Assembly (NCBI RefSeq): GCF_003202155.1
Contig: NZ_QFLI01000001.1
Location: 558,001 to 622,000 of the forward strand
From: Marinifilum breve
Lineage (GTDB): Bacteria; Bacteroidota; Bacteroidia; Bacteroidales; Marinifilaceae
Direction of reading: 5' to 3'
DNA length: 64,000 bases
Shown here: one piece after another, positions 8,442 to 18,706 of the stretch
Position numbering within the stretch: position 1 is the first letter of the stretch
Layout: each line of letters opens with the position of its first letter
Made by a program: the position numbers and the translations under genes
The notes under the pieces: generated by a model
What the model saw: the letters and a program-made list of their open reading frames with translations, nothing else
What the model was told of the DNA's origin: nothing
The model's database searches: none

Positions 8442-10145
8442 TTAGTAACCAATTGCCCTACTATCTTTATGCCTTAAGGTATCAGGAGCTCCGACCAATG
8501 ATCCATCTTCATTTATAACTATATTAGCCATCATTCCAATTCTGGATTGTTCCTGAATAGCATGACCTAAATTTTGCAATTCATTTTTAACTGTAGGCGA
8601 AATTGCTCCTGCTTCTACATATACTTTGTCGGGTAACCATTGTGAATGGATTCTTGGAGCATTAACACATTCTTGAGCATTCATTTTAAATTCGACAGCA
8701 TTAATAATATTTTGAAACACTGAAGTAATAATTGTTGAACCTCCCGGCGAACCAGTTACCATAAATAGCTTGTCATTTTTCTCAACAATTGTTGGTGTCA
8801 TACTACTAAGCATTCGTTTTTCCGGTTCAATGGCATTGGCTTTTCCGCCTACCAAACCAAATTGATTTGGAACGCCTGGTTTAATGCTAAAGTCGTCCAT
8901 TTCATTGTTTAAAAAGAAGCCTCCTCCTTTAACAATTACCTTACTTCCATAATTCCCGTTTAAAGTAGTAGTTACAGAAACGGCATTTCCCCATTTATCG
9001 ACCACCGAAAAATGGGTTGTTTCAAAACTTTCAATAACTTCTACATTACCCGCTTTTATATCTTGTGAGTCAGACTTGCCATTCATATCAATATTGGAAT
9101 ATCTATTCGTTAAATATTCATCGCTTAACAGCTTTTCTTTGGGAATAGAACAATAATCCGGATCTCCCAGCCAAGTTGCTCTATCGGCATACACTCTTCT
9201 TTCCAGTTCAACCATTAAATGAATATGTTCTAATGAGCCGAACTGATATTGTCCTAAATTAAACTCTTCGGCTCCCTTTAAAAGTTGCATTAAGGCTATT
9301 CCTCCACTTGATGGTGGTGGCATGGAAATAACTTTACAATCGCGATATTTTCCAATAAGAGCAGGACGCCAAACAGATTCATATCCCAACAAATCTTCTT
9401 TTGAGATCAAGCCTTTTCCCCTTTGCATTTCAGAAATGATAAGTTCAGCTGTTTCTCCATCGTAAAACCCATTTCTACCTTGATTCTTGATACGTACCAA
9501 TACATTTTCTAATTGTGGATTCTTAATCAGTTCACCAGTTTTAAATTCTGTATCTTTTATATAGCAACAGTTGTTTTTACCAGCATTTACCTTATTAATT
9601 CTCTCACGATAGGCATTTAGCTTGTCTGCTTCCAGTTTAGTTAGTCTTACTCCATTTTTTGCTAAATCTATAGCTGGTTGTATTAATTTCTCCCATGTCA
9701 GGCTTCCATATTTTTGGTGCAATTTTACCATTCCATCAACACTACCTGGAACTCCAACAGCCAAATGTCCTGTCTGACTTAATCCTTCAATAACATTCCC
9801 ATTTTCATCTAGATACATTGACTCATTAGCTGCTTTAGGTGCTTTTTCACGAAAATCGAGACTTTCGGATTCACCTTTTGCAGTTCGAATTACAGCAAAT
9901 CCTCCTCCCGCAATATTTCCTGCTCTTGGATAAACAACAGCCAATGCAAACTGAACTGCTACTGCCGCATCGAAAGCATTACCTCCTTGTTCAAGGATAT
10001 CAGAGCCTACTTCGGATGCAAATAAATTTGCTGTTACAACTACTCCGTTTTTATATGTATTATTTTTTTGAACAAACTGCTTGTGATTACAAGCTATTAA
10101 AAAGAGTGTAGCCAAAGCCACTGAGAGAGTTTTTTTTAGATTCAT
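8442..10145 (-). CDS. ggt: Gamma-glutamyltranspeptidase lipoprotein
   Basis: Periplasmic N-terminal-nucleophile enzyme that cleaves gamma-glutamyl bonds (glutathione) after autocatalytic self-cleavage into two subunits. The catalytic Thr lies in ESFETTHFSVVD (about residue 370 of the long frame), followed by TTTLNGNYGS and the GSPGGSTI oxyanion segment. I choose the ATG at 10145 instead of 10217: the shorter protein (567 residues) starts with a clean lipoprotein signal MNLKKTLSVALATLFLIAC, and the longer start would lie inside the terminator of the upstream gene. Monocistronic by its terminators. Confidence 0.93.
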   Translation of the reverse strand: MNLKKTLSVALATLFLIACNHKQFVQKNNTYKNGVVVTANLFASEVGSDILEQGGNAFDAAVAVQFALAVVYPRAGNIAGGGFAVIRTAKGESESLDFREKAPKAANESMYLDENGNVIEGLSQTGHLAVGVPGSVDGMVKLHQKYGSLTWEKLIQPAIDLAKNGVRLTKLEADKLNAYRERINKVNAGKNNCCYIKDTEFKTGELIKNPQLENVLVRIKNQGRNGFYDGETAELIISEMQRGKGLISKEDLLGYESVWRPALIGKYRDCKVISMPPPSSGGIALMQLLKGAEEFNLGQYQFGSLEHIHLMVELERRVYADRATWLGDPDYCSIPKEKLLSDEYLTNRYSNIDMNGKSDSQDIKAGNVEVIESFETTHFSVVDKWGNAVSVTTTLNGNYGSKVIVKGGGFFLNNEMDDFSIKPGVPNQFGLVGGKANAIEPEKRMLSSMTPTIVEKNDKLFMVTGSPGGSTIITSVFQNIINAVEFKMNAQECVNAPRIHSQWLPDKVYVEAGAISPTVKNELQNLGHAIQEQSRIGMMANIVINEDGSLVGAPDTLRHKDSRAIGY

Positions 10146-10193
10146 TAGATTAGTGTTTGGTATTTCTAAAAACAAAGGGATAAATTTATGTAT

Positions 10194-10224
10194 ATAAAAA
10201 AGAGCTTGCAAGTGCAAACTCTTT
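10194..10224 (-). terminator. Terminator after CBM9-like gene
   Basis: AAAGAG-TTTGCA / TGCAAG-CTCTTT type hairpin (arms 10199-10204 and 10219-10224 plus inner TTGCA/TGCAA pairs), followed on the minus strand by TTTTTTATA. It ends the transcript of 10231-11259 and helps fix the ggt start. Confidence 0.7.
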
Positions 10225-10230
10225 AAAATT

Positions 10231-11259
10231 CTAATCCGTCCACAATTTGCTATCCTGATTTATATACCATGTTTTTCCTGAAGCAGCTTGAATTGAAATT
10301 AAAAACTGTTTGCTCGTTGTTTCAATTAAAATTGTATAGTTTGAAGTTATTTTGTTAAAATATTTACCATACTTCTTATACATTTTCTTCTCTAGATTAT
10401 AAAGTCTGATCAATTCTATTTTAGCTTGGTAATCTTCATCTATTCTCGGAGTTAGTTCTTTTGTTCCAACTATTTCGTCGGTAAACTCAACATATCCCCA
10501 AGTTTCAGGCTGATGCATTGCTATTGCACCCTGTGGTGACCAAACCCAATTATGTTCTGGATTCGTTTTTCCTGTCTCAGGATTTAATTTCTTTGCATAC
10601 TTTCCATCTTTAATCTCAATATCCCAATTTACTCGCGAGAAGTTAACTCTCCACTGTTCGCCAGTTTTTGGTTTTCTTTTCTGATAAGCACATTCTTTTA
10701 AAACCTTCCATGGGAAAGCAATTTCAACAGTCCACTTTTTGTCCTTATCATTAGGATTATTTAATGTCCCATAGATCTTAACCGCTGATTTTTCCCCATT
10801 AATATCCCATGCGTTAATGGCTGGTGCACCATCTCGATATGGCTTAACAAGCATCAAATCCCAAATGGTATTTAAAGCGTTTATTTCAAATTCGTAATAC
10901 AAATGATTATCTCCTTGTGGGTCGATAAAAACTTCAAAATCATTATCGTAAAAAATAACTGTATCACGTTGTTTTAGTTTAGCCCAAATATGAGGCTCTT
11001 GCAATTCGGCAGCTATATAGAAATAGTTTTCATCCCACAGCATTTTAACCCTTGTTTTGTATTTAGGTTTTGGCTTTTTATCTCCCTCAATATCTACAAA
11101 TTTATTGGTCCATTTGGCCTTACTCCACTCCTCATCAGATACCAATCCATCAATAGTAATATCAGCTCCCGTCCTATAACAAATATAAGATTCGGGATAA
11201 TCTTGTGCACTTACACAAAAAGTCAACAAAATCAAAAATAAGGTAACAAAACTCTTCAT
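10231..11259 (-). CDS. Secreted CBM9-like (carbohydrate-binding family 9-like) domain protein
   Basis: Starting at the ATG at 11259 (residue 25 of the longer open frame) gives 342 residues with a signal peptide MKSFVTLFLILLTFCVSAQ. The mature part begins with ITIDGLVSDEEWSKAKW and continues VKMLWDENYFYIAAEL, DNDFEVFIDPQGDNHLYYEFEINALNT and WTVEIAFPW, the signature run of the CBM9-like beta sandwich found in many Bacteroidota secreted proteins. It probably binds a carbohydrate or acts as a partner of extracellular degradation; no catalytic motif seen. It is divergent from the nitroreductase gene. Confidence 0.75.
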   Translation of the reverse strand: MKSFVTLFLILLTFCVSAQDYPESYICYRTGADITIDGLVSDEEWSKAKWTNKFVDIEGDKKPKPKYKTRVKMLWDENYFYIAAELQEPHIWAKLKQRDTVIFYDNDFEVFIDPQGDNHLYYEFEINALNTIWDLMLVKPYRDGAPAINAWDINGEKSAVKIYGTLNNPNDKDKKWTVEIAFPWKVLKECAYQKRKPKTGEQWRVNFSRVNWDIEIKDGKYAKKLNPETGKTNPEHNWVWSPQGAIAMHQPETWGYVEFTDEIVGTKELTPRIDEDYQAKIELIRLYNLEKKMYKKYGKYFNKITSNYTILIETTSKQFLISIQAASGKTWYINQDSKLWTD

Positions 11260-11373
11260 AACAATACTTTTTAATGGATTTTCCCATAAAAGTAATGAAT
11301 AATTTAAGCAAAGAGGAATCCTTATGTCCAAGCAAAAAGTGCATGAATAACATATTAACTACATATCATTAAG

Positions 11374-11389
11374 ACTAAACTGGTTTAGT
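11374..11389. promoter_or_regulatory. Palindromic operator upstream of nitroreductase
   Basis: ACTAAAC TG GTTTAGT: perfect 7-bp inverted repeats with a 2-base spacer. It lies 11 bases before a perfect -7 box, in the -33 region, so a bound repressor (TetR/MarR type, inferred) would block the promoter of the gene at 11433. Confidence 0.55.
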
Positions 11390-11399
11390 TTTAATTTTC

Positions 11400-11407
11400 T
11401 ATTTTTG
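11400..11407 (+). promoter_or_regulatory. -7 promoter element of nitroreductase gene
   Basis: TATTTTTG fits TAnnTTTG exactly and lies 25 bases before the ATG at 11433. A -33 TTTG at the expected spacing is not evident; the operator palindrome occupies that place. Confidence 0.5.
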
Positions 11408-11432
11408 AAATTGTATTAAAAGAAAAATTATC

Positions 11433-11951
11433 ATGCTAGATATACTTTACAAACGAAGAAGTGTAAGAAGGTTTACTACCCAAGAAGTAGAAGAGGAAAA
11501 GATTGACAGAATTCTGGAAGCAGGCTTATTGGCTCCATCATCGAAAAGCAAATACCCATGCGAATTTATTGTATGTGATCAGTCAGAGCTTAATCTAAAG
11601 CTATCGGAAAGCAAACCAGGCGGTGCAAGTTTTCTTAAATATGCCCCAATATCGATAGTAATAACAGGTGACGAAGAAAAAAGCGATGTATGGATTGAAG
11701 ATACTTCAATTGCTGCTGCATACATGTTATTACAAGCCGAAAAGGAAGACTTAGGAGCTACATGGGTGCAAATAAGAGGTCGTGAGCATAACGATAATTC
11801 CTCAGCCGAAGAGTATATTCAAGATTTATTAGGCATTCCAAAAAACCAAAAAATTCTAGCAATTATTGGCATAGGGCATAAAGATGGAGTTAAGGAAGGT
11901 AGAGATGAATCGTTTCTAAAAAGAGAAAAAATTCATCGAAATCATTTCTAA
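11433..11951 (+). CDS. Nitroreductase family protein
   Basis: A 172-residue FMN-dependent oxidoreductase of the small nitroreductase fold. RRSVRRFT (residues 8-15) is the FMN-phosphate binding segment at the N-terminus, APSSKSKYPCEFIV (about 34-47) the second flavin contact, and LAIIGIGHKDG (about 143-153) the C-terminal glycine-rich segment. These enzymes reduce nitroaromatics, quinones or flavins with NAD(P)H; the physiological substrate is unknown. The gene stands alone, with a palindromic operator upstream and a terminator downstream, suggesting induced expression by a dedicated regulator encoded elsewhere. Confidence 0.85.
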   Translation: MLDILYKRRSVRRFTTQEVEEEKIDRILEAGLLAPSSKSKYPCEFIVCDQSELNLKLSESKPGGASFLKYAPISIVITGDEEKSDVWIEDTSIAAAYMLLQAEKEDLGATWVQIRGREHNDNSSAEEYIQDLLGIPKNQKILAIIGIGHKDGVKEGRDESFLKREKIHRNHF

Positions 11952-11972
11952 TGATATTCTGAAAAAGAATTT

Positions 11973-12009
11973 AAAGCTTGTGAAGAATATAACTTCACAA
12001 GCTTTTTTT
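11973..12009 (+). terminator. Terminator after nitroreductase
   Basis: AAAGCTTGTGAAG / CTTCACAAGCTTT, a perfect 13-bp stem with an 11-base loop, followed by TTTTTTT. Confidence 0.85.
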
Positions 12010-12100
12010 GTTTCCCCCCTTTTGTAAATAGAAATCACTTTACAATGTGTATGAATTTTCATTTAAATTAATTATTTTGAGTTCTTAAAATTCTTACTGC

Positions 12101-13744
12101 ATGGGACGTAAAACACACTTATTTTTTCTTCTACTCTCATTTCTTATTATTCTTTCTTGCTCAAGAAAAGAATATGACATTCTTACTTACAAAGAGAGGC
12201 AATGGTTAGAAGAACACCCCAATGTTTCCATTGCAGTATCATCAGTTTTTCCTCCATTTCAATACACAGATGAAGAAGGCAAATCAATTGGAATCTCCAT
12301 AGATATTCTTTCATTACTTGAAACAAAACTTGATTATAAATTTAAAAAGGTACTATATTCCAATTGGAAAGAAATACTTCAGGCAGGATACAATAAGAAT
12401 GTTGATGTAATTTTAGAAATTCAAGAAACTCCTGATAGAAGAAAGCACTTCTTTTTTACCGAACCATTTATCTCAATCCCACATGTTATTTTCATGAGAA
12501 ATGACGCCCCTGAAGAGGTTCAATTGGGAGACCTGGAAAATGTTGATGTTGGAGTGGTAGACAATTATGCAATACAGGAACATCTTAAAGTAATGTATCC
12601 TGAAATAAATTTGGTTCCCTTTAAAAGTGATTTGGAATGCTTGCTTAAATTATCAGCAAAAAAAATAGATGTGATAATTACACAACAGGGGTATGGCATT
12701 CAAATTATTCACAACCAATTAATTCCAAATATTAAAATTGTTGGCGATGCTGGTTACGACAACAAACTTGGCTTTGCAATCAGAAATGATCAACCTATGT
12801 TGGCCAGGATAATTTCAAAGGGTTTGTCCAAAATAAGTCCAAAGGAACAAAGTCAAATTTACAACCATTACATCCAAATTAATTCGAGACCATTCTGGCA
12901 GAAAACAGTTTTTTGGGGAAGCTTGGTTACAATTCTGTCGGCATTAGCTTTTGGCTTATTTTTTATGTGGGTTTGGAATAAAACCCTAAGAAAAAGTGTT
13001 GCCAAACAAACAAAGGAATTAAAAAAAGCAAAAGAAAAAGCCGAAGAAAGCAACACTCTAAAAAGCTCATTTCTAGCCAATATGTCTCATGAAATAAGAA
13101 CTCCTCTAAATGCTATCCAAGGATTTTCGGAGCTTTTAACATCAAAGGATTTAAATCAAGAAAAAACTGATTTATTTGCTAATATTATTAGAACAAATTG
13201 TAATGATTTAACACACTTAATTGATGAGATTTTAGATTTATCTATTATAGAGTCTGGTCAAATTAATTTAAATCATAAAGAATTTAATGTGGTCAAACTC
13301 ATCAAAAACTTGGTTGAAATTCAAACCCAAAATATTCCTAAAAAGAAGAAAGACCTTGAAATTAGATTTGTCAATCAATTAAACACGGATGTGTTTATAA
13401 TTACAGCAGATCAATTAAGAATAAAACAGATCTTTAACAACTTAATAGAAAACGCAATAAAATTTACCGAAAGTGGAACCATTACCGTTTATGCAAGTTA
13501 CAATAATGATAGTGAATTAATTTTCTGTGTAGAAGACACAGGCATAGGCATCGAACCATCGTCCTTAAACTATATTTTCGATAGGTTCCGTAAAATAGAA
13601 ATTGATACAACGGTTCTGTATAGAGGCTCTGGATTAGGTTTAAATATCTGTAAAAAACTATTACAGATTATGGATGGACAAATCTGGGTAAAATCAACAT
13701 ATGGGGAAGGCTCTTCATTCTATTTCACCCTCCCCATACGATAG
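12101..13744 (+). CDS. Histidine kinase with periplasmic solute-binding (SBP_bac_3-like) sensor
   Basis: 547 residues. The N-terminus resembles a lipoprotein/signal anchor (FLIILSC at about residues 15-21). Residues about 38-255 match the family 3 solute-binding fold ([29 protein letters not shown]), a BvgS-like ligand sensor. One transmembrane helix lies at about 267-290, followed by a short coiled coil, HisKA with [12 protein letters not shown] (His near residue 330), N-box [11 protein letters not shown]1 VEDTGIGI and G2 [10 protein letters not shown]. There is no receiver domain and no adjacent regulator, so the partner is unlinked. The ligand is probably an amino acid or small acid (inference). 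It is convergent with hisIE, 5 bases apart. Confidence 0.88.
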   Translation: MGRKTHLFFLLLSFLIILSCSRKEYDILTYKERQWLEEHPNVSIAVSSVFPPFQYTDEEGKSIGISIDILSLLETKLDYKFKKVLYSNWKEILQAGYNKNVDVILEIQETPDRRKHFFFTEPFISIPHVIFMRNDAPEEVQLGDLENVDVGVVDNYAIQEHLKVMYPEINLVPFKSDLECLLKLSAKKIDVIITQQGYGIQIIHNQLIPNIKIVGDAGYDNKLGFAIRNDQPMLARIISKGLSKISPKEQSQIYNHYIQINSRPFWQKTVFWGSLVTILSALAFGLFFMWVWNKTLRKSVAKQTKELKKAKEKAEESNTLKSSFLANMSHEIRTPLNAIQGFSELLTSKDLNQEKTDLFANIIRTNCNDLTHLIDEILDLSIIESGQINLNHKEFNVVKLIKNLVEIQTQNIPKKKKDLEIRFVNQLNTDVFIITADQLRIKQIFNNLIENAIKFTESGTITVYASYNNDSELIFCVEDTGIGIEPSSLNYIFDRFRKIEIDTTVLYRGSGLGLNICKKLLQIMDGQIWVKSTYGEGSSFYFTLPIR

Positions 13745-13749
13745 ATTTT

Positions 13750-14370
13750 TTATTTAGAATGTCTTGTTTCCAATAAGGCAACAACTTGCTCTAAACTATA
13801 TCCTTTTGCCGATAACAATACAAGGTAGTGAAACATTAAATCAGCTGCCTCACCCATAAATAAATCTTCATTATCATCTTTGGCTTCAATTACCAACTCA
13901 ACAGCTTCCTCACCTACTTTCTGTGCAATTTTGTTGATCCCTTTTTGGAACAAACTTGCCGTGTAAGATTTCTCTGATAAATTCTTCTTTCTTTCTGTAA
14001 TTACCTGCTGCAATTGTAAAAGAAAATCGATAGAACTTGCCTCATTAGCTTCTTCCCAACAAGTATCTGTTCCTTTGTGACAAACAGGTCCAACAGGATC
14101 AACCTTTATTAATAGTGTATCCTTATCGCAATCTAAACTTAGGTCTTTTAGGTTTAGAAAATTTCCACTCTCCTCTCCTTTGGTCCACAATCTTTGTTTG
14201 CTTCTACTGTAAAAAGTTACCTTTCCCGATTCAATAGTCTTTTCATACGACTCTTTATTCATGTAACCCAACATCAATACTTTTTGGGATTTTACATCTT
14301 GTATAATGGCAGGAACCAAGCCATCACCTTTATTAAAATCAATTTGGTTTGTTAGATCTTTAAAATTCAT
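13750..14370 (-). CDS. hisI: Bifunctional phosphoribosyl-AMP cyclohydrolase / phosphoribosyl-ATP pyrophosphatase
   Basis: Steps 2 and 3 of histidine synthesis in one 206-residue chain (HisIE). The N-terminal cyclohydrolase shows VLMLGYMNKES, FYSRSKQRLWTKGE and the zinc-binding CHKGTDTCW (about residues 97-105). The C-terminal pyrophosphatase shows KVGEEAVELVIEAK (about 150-163) and the Asp/Glu residues of EDLFMGEAADLMFH. It is the last gene of the his operon, 40 bases after hisF. No clear terminator is visible between it and the convergent kinase gene. Confidence 0.96.
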   Translation of the reverse strand: MNFKDLTNQIDFNKGDGLVPAIIQDVKSQKVLMLGYMNKESYEKTIESGKVTFYSRSKQRLWTKGEESGNFLNLKDLSLDCDKDTLLIKVDPVGPVCHKGTDTCWEEANEASSIDFLLQLQQVITERKKNLSEKSYTASLFQKGINKIAQKVGEEAVELVIEAKDDNEDLFMGEAADLMFHYLVLLSAKGYSLEQVVALLETRHSK

Positions 14371-14410
14371 TTTTTTGATATTTGAGATTTAAAAACTAAA
14401 TGTTCTTAAT

Positions 14411-15166
14411 TTAAATTCTTACTGGGATATTTTTTGTTTTCAGATATTTCTTCAGTTCTGGTATTTCAATTTCTTTGAAATGAAAAACACTTGCTGCCAA
14501 GGCTGCATCAGCCTTTCCATCGATAAAAGCATCGGCAAAGTGCTCCATATTACCTGCTCCTCCCGAAGCAATCACCGGAATATTTACCATTTCAGACACC
14601 TTAGCTAATGTTTCATTGGCAAAACCATTTTTCGTACCATCGTGATTCATGGATGTGAAAAGAATTTCACCAGCACCAAGCTGCTCTGCCTTCACAATCC
14701 ATTCAAATAAATCGATTCCGGTTGGAAGTCGGCCACCATTCAGGTACACTTCCCAATTCCCATCAACACATTTGGCATCAACCGCTAAAACCACACACTG
14801 ACTTCCAAATCTTTTTGCCAAATCGGATATCAATTGTGGATTTCGCACTGCCGCTGAATTAATGGATACTTTATCGGCACCTGCATTTAAGAGAATTCCA
14901 ACATCTTCAGGTGTTGATATTCCGCCTCCAACGGTAAATGGAATATTCAATTCTCTGGCTACCTTTTGTACCAATTCAACCAAAGTTTTTCTTTTTTCGT
15001 GGGTAGCTGTAATGTCAAGGAATACCAATTCATCGGCTCCTTGTTCTGCATAGTAAGCAGCCAATTCTACGGCGTCACCGGCATCACGAAGATCAACGAA
15101 GTTAACTCCTTTCACTGTTCTGCCATCCTTTACATCCAAACATGGTATTATTCTTTTCGATAGCAT
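14411..15166 (-). CDS. hisF: Imidazole glycerol phosphate synthase cyclase subunit
   Basis: TIM-barrel half of the HisFH complex, making IGP and AICAR from PRFAR and ammonia supplied by HisH. The catalytic Asp residues are visible in [15 protein letters not shown] (residues 7-21) and VVLAVDAKC (about 126-134). Phosphate-binding glycine segments FTVGGGIST and VIASGGAGN are intact. 251 residues, standard length. It lies 3 bases after hisA in the operon. Confidence 0.97.
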   Translation of the reverse strand: MLSKRIIPCLDVKDGRTVKGVNFVDLRDAGDAVELAAYYAEQGADELVFLDITATHEKRKTLVELVQKVARELNIPFTVGGGISTPEDVGILLNAGADKVSINSAAVRNPQLISDLAKRFGSQCVVLAVDAKCVDGNWEVYLNGGRLPTGIDLFEWIVKAEQLGAGEILFTSMNHDGTKNGFANETLAKVSEMVNIPVIASGGAGNMEHFADAFIDGKADAALAASVFHFKEIEIPELKKYLKTKNIPVRI

Positions 15167-15169
15167 AAC

Positions 15170-15901
15170 CTACAATATAAATTCGTTAACCAATTCATTC
15201 ATATCGATTCGCTCTTCGTAAATCGCCTTACCGATAATTACTCCCCAGCATCCAATTTCATTCAATACTCTTACATCCTCGATATTACTCACACCTCCAC
15301 TTGCAATCAGTTCCAATTCGGGAAATTCTTTCATGATTCCTTTGTACAAATCTACAGCAGGTCCCTGAAGCATTCCGTCCTTCGAAATATCAGTACAGAT
15401 AATGCTTTTCACTCCTTTAGCTTGATACTTTTCCAGAAACTTGTAAATGTGATAATCCGAATCTTTCTGCCATCCTGAAATTGAAACCATTTCATTTCTC
15501 ACATCGGCACCAAGAATTATTTTTTCCGCACCATACTTTTCCAACCAACTTTCCATCAGTTCTGGATTCGATACAGCTATACTTCCTCCTGTTACCTGGT
15601 TTGCACCAGATTGAAATGCCAATTCAATATCTTCATTTGATTTTACGCCGCCACCAAAGTCTATTTTCAAATTGGTACCTTGTGCTACTCTCTTTAAAAC
15701 TTCAGCATTACAGATGTGTCCTGATTTTGCACCTTCCAAATCCACCAAGTGCAATCGTGTAATTCCTAATGCTTCAAAGTTTCTGGCTACTTCCAAAGGA
15801 TCTTCATTATACACTTTCTCGGTATTGTAGTCCCCCTTGGTTAAGCGAACGCATTTCCCTTTTATGGTATCTATTGCTGGTATTATTTTAATTTTTGCCA
15901 T
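15170..15901 (-). CDS. hisA: 1-(5-phosphoribosyl)-5-[(5-phosphoribosylamino)methylideneamino]imidazole-4-carboxamide isomerase
   Basis: Amadori isomerisation of ProFAR to PRFAR. TIM barrel of 243 residues with the catalytic Asp in IPAIDTIKGKCVRL (about residue 10) and the second Asp in ICTDISKDGML (about 128-138). The phosphate loops DFGGGVKS and LIASGGVSN are present. It is placed between hisH and hisF, as in most HisHAF gene orders. Confidence 0.96.
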   Translation of the reverse strand: MAKIKIIPAIDTIKGKCVRLTKGDYNTEKVYNEDPLEVARNFEALGITRLHLVDLEGAKSGHICNAEVLKRVAQGTNLKIDFGGGVKSNEDIELAFQSGANQVTGGSIAVSNPELMESWLEKYGAEKIILGADVRNEMVSISGWQKDSDYHIYKFLEKYQAKGVKSIICTDISKDGMLQGPAVDLYKGIMKEFPELELIASGGVSNIEDVRVLNEIGCWGVIIGKAIYEERIDMNELVNEFIL

Positions 15902-15910
15902 TGCTTCTTC

Positions 15911-16501
15911 TTATAAGTTGATAAAGTTTTCAAGGATTTTTACTCCAACATCACCCGACTTTTCAGGATGAAACTGACACGCATAAAAGTTATCTTTTTG
16001 CAGTGCAGCACTAAAAGGTAAAATGTAATCACAACTGGCAATTGTTTCCTCTATAACTGGCACATAGTAAGAGTGAACAAAGTAGGTAAATTCACTTGGT
16101 TGAATACCATTCAGCAATCCTCCTTTTAAATCACCCAACTGATTCCAGCCCATATGCGGAACCTTCATTTCATTGGTAAATCGCATAACTTTAACAGGAA
16201 AAATGCCTAATCCTTTTGAATGTCCTTCTTCTGTGCTTTCGCACATCAATTGCATGCCCAGACAAATTCCCAGCACTGGCTGTTTCAAGTCAGGAATCAA
16301 ATCAATCAAGTCATTTTCCTTCAGAGAATTCATTGCCCATGAAGCTTCTCCAACTCCAGGAAAAATTACCTTATCAGCATTGCGAATCACCTCTTTATCT
16401 TTAGAAACTATTGGAGTAATTCCCAATCGTTCAAAGGCATATTTTACCGACTGAATATTACCGGCATCATAATCTATAATTACAATATTTTGCTTCTTCA
16501 T
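15911..16501 (-). CDS. hisH: Imidazole glycerol phosphate synthase glutaminase subunit
   Basis: Class I glutamine amidotransferase giving ammonia to HisF. The triad is visible: nucleophile Cys in LGICLGMQ (about residue 78), His and Glu in CQFHPEKSGDVG (about 176-183). The oxyanion segment PGVGEASWAMN (about 49-59) is normal. 196 residues, standard length; 9 bases after hisA start side, 3 bases from hisB. Confidence 0.96.
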   Translation of the reverse strand: MKKQNIVIIDYDAGNIQSVKYAFERLGITPIVSKDKEVIRNADKVIFPGVGEASWAMNSLKENDLIDLIPDLKQPVLGICLGMQLMCESTEEGHSKGLGIFPVKVMRFTNEMKVPHMGWNQLGDLKGGLLNGIQPSEFTYFVHSYYVPVIEETIASCDYILPFSAALQKDNFYACQFHPEKSGDVGVKILENFINL

Positions 16502-16504
16502 TCT

Positions 16505-17650
16505 TTATAACTTTCCTTTGGTTGACGGTAATTGCAAACAGTTCACATCTCTTCTTATGGCCATTCGAATTGCTCGGGCCAATGCCTTAAAAATGCCTTC
16601 AATCTTGTGATGTTCATTTTGTCCCTCTGCTTTAATGTTCAAATTACATGCAGCTCCATCGGTAAATGATTTAAAGAAATGATAGAACATCTCGGTAGGC
16701 ATACCTCCAATCATTTCACGTTTGAATTCAGCATCCCATACCAGCCAATTTCTTCCACCAAAATCAAGGGCAACTTGTGCAAGGCAATCATCCATAGGCA
16801 AAGAAAAACCGTAACGATCAAGACCTAACTTTGAACCCAATGCTTTATTAAAAGCCTCTCCCAAGGCAATCGCTGTATCTTCAATCGTATGGTGCTCATC
16901 AACCTCCAAATCTCCTTTAACTTTTACAGATAAATCAACACCAGCGTGCTTGGCAATTTGATCCAACATGTGATCGAAGAAACCTATTCCAGTATCAAAT
17001 TCTCCCTTTCCTTCTCCATCCAAATCCAATTTGATTTCGATTTGAGTCTCCTTGGTATTACGTATGATTGTTGCTGTTCTCTCCTCTAGTCTTAGGTACT
17101 CGTATATTTTTAACCAACTATCCGTTGCAAGAGCAATACAAGCTTGAAGATCATTTTTAGATTCGCTCAATTCATCGTCACCAATATTTCCACTCGACGT
17201 GATAAAAATTGCTTTCGATCCCAAATTTTTAGCCAATTCTACATCCGTCCATCGATCGCCAATTACATAAGAGTTAGCTAAATCGTATTCTTCCGAAAAG
17301 TATTTTGTCAGAAGAGCAGTCCCAGGCTTACGAGTAGGCGCATTTTCTTCAGGAAAAGTTCTGTCAATGCAGATATCATCAAATTCAATTCCTTCATTTG
17401 AAAAGGTCTTCAACATCTTGTTTTGTGCAGGCCAAAATGTTTCTTCAGGATACGAATCTGTTCCCAATCCATCCTGATTGGTCACCATTACCAACTCATA
17501 ATCCAGTTGATCAACAATTTTTGATAATCCTCTAAACACAGCCGGATAAAACTCTAATTTCTCTAAACTATCCACCTGATAATCCACTGGAGGCTCCAAT
17601 ATTAAAGTACCATCTCTATCGATAAAAAGAACTTTCTTTTTTGTATTCAT
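16505..17650 (-). CDS. hisB: Bifunctional histidinol-phosphatase / imidazoleglycerol-phosphate dehydratase
   Basis: A 381-residue fusion carrying steps 7 and 9. The N-terminal HAD phosphatase has the DxD nucleophile motif FIDRDGTL (residues 9-16) and zinc-loop/HAD motif segments [13 protein letters not shown] (about 137-149). The C-terminal dehydratase has metal-binding [14 protein letters not shown] (about 238-251), [13 protein letters not shown] and the second [15 protein letters not shown]. Enteric-type HisNB fusions are known also in Bacteroidota. It lies in the middle of the operon. Confidence 0.96.
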   Translation of the reverse strand: MNTKKKVLFIDRDGTLILEPPVDYQVDSLEKLEFYPAVFRGLSKIVDQLDYELVMVTNQDGLGTDSYPEETFWPAQNKMLKTFSNEGIEFDDICIDRTFPEENAPTRKPGTALLTKYFSEEYDLANSYVIGDRWTDVELAKNLGSKAIFITSSGNIGDDELSESKNDLQACIALATDSWLKIYEYLRLEERTATIIRNTKETQIEIKLDLDGEGKGEFDTGIGFFDHMLDQIAKHAGVDLSVKVKGDLEVDEHHTIEDTAIALGEAFNKALGSKLGLDRYGFSLPMDDCLAQVALDFGGRNWLVWDAEFKREMIGGMPTEMFYHFFKSFTDGAACNLNIKAEGQNEHHKIEGIFKALARAIRMAIRRDVNCLQLPSTKGKL

Positions 17651-17653
17651 AGC

Positions 17654-18706
17654 TTAATTTTTAGAGTTGTATTCGCTTAATGATTCGCACAATAGCTTAT
17701 TTTCTTCCTGAGTTCCGATGCTTATTCTTACACAATTTTCCAGTCCTGCAATCTTTGAACGATCCCTGATAATGATTCCCTTATCTAATAGGAAATTGTA
17801 CAATTGTTTTGCATTATCAACCTTTACCAAAATAAAGTTAGCATCTGATTCGTAAACTTTCTTCACACAAGACAAATTCGAAAGAAATTCACTTAACTCT
17901 TCTCTATCTTTAAGAATACCATTTACCTGATTCAAATACTTCGCCTCATCATCAAGTAATTCCAAGGCTTTTGTTTGTGTTAGGCTATTTACATTATAAG
18001 GAGGTTTAATACGATTCAGCACTTCTACAATTTCCACTGATGCAAAACCAATTCCCAATCGAATTCCTGCCATCCCCCAAGCTTTCGACAAAGTTTGAAG
18101 AATTACCAAATTTGGATATTCTTCCAACTTATCCAAGACAGATTTACCGGAGGCAAAATCTATGTATGCCTCATCTACAATTACAATCCCTGAAAATGCT
18201 TTCAGGAGTTGAACAATTCTATCTTCATCATACAAGTTTGCAGTCGGATTATTGGGCGAACACAGAAACAACATCTTGGAATTCTCATCCGTAAGATCCA
18301 TTACCAAATCTACATTAGGCTGAAAATCCTTATCCAAAGCAGCTTCTTTAATTTCAACTGCATTAACGTTGGCTGCCACCTCGTACATTCCATAAGTAGG
18401 TGTACAAGTCACAACATTGTCTTTATTAGGCTCACAAAATGCTCTAAACAATAGATCAATTACCTCATCACTTCCATTCCCAAGAATCATTCTTGTTGGG
18501 GGAACTCCCTTTAATTGAGTTAATCTTTTTTTCAATTGATTTTGTAGGGGATCCGGATAACGGTTGACTCCATTTTCATAAGGATTTTCATTTGCATCGA
18601 GAAAAACAGAACCATTTCCCGAAAATTCATCGCGAGCAGAAGAGTATGGCACCAATTGTTTCACATTCTCTCTGATTATATTTTCTAAGGTAAATGTTGT
18701 ATTCAT
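17654..18706 (-). CDS. hisC: Histidinol-phosphate aminotransferase
   Basis: PLP enzyme of step 8. 350 residues, fold type I. The PLP lysine lies in TLSKAWGMAGIRLG (about residues 207-220), the Asp-x-Ala-Tyr cofactor segment is VDEAYIDF (about 177-184), and SPNNPTANL (about 150-158) binds the substrate. The start overlaps the hisD stop by four bases (ATGA), indicating translational coupling. Confidence 0.96.
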   Translation of the reverse strand: MNTTFTLENIIRENVKQLVPYSSARDEFSGNGSVFLDANENPYENGVNRYPDPLQNQLKKRLTQLKGVPPTRMILGNGSDEVIDLLFRAFCEPNKDNVVTCTPTYGMYEVAANVNAVEIKEAALDKDFQPNVDLVMDLTDENSKMLFLCSPNNPTANLYDEDRIVQLLKAFSGIVIVDEAYIDFASGKSVLDKLEEYPNLVILQTLSKAWGMAGIRLGIGFASVEIVEVLNRIKPPYNVNSLTQTKALELLDDEAKYLNQVNGILKDREELSEFLSNLSCVKKVYESDANFILVKVDNAKQLYNFLLDKGIIIRDRSKIAGLENCVRISIGTQEENKLLCESLSEYNSKN

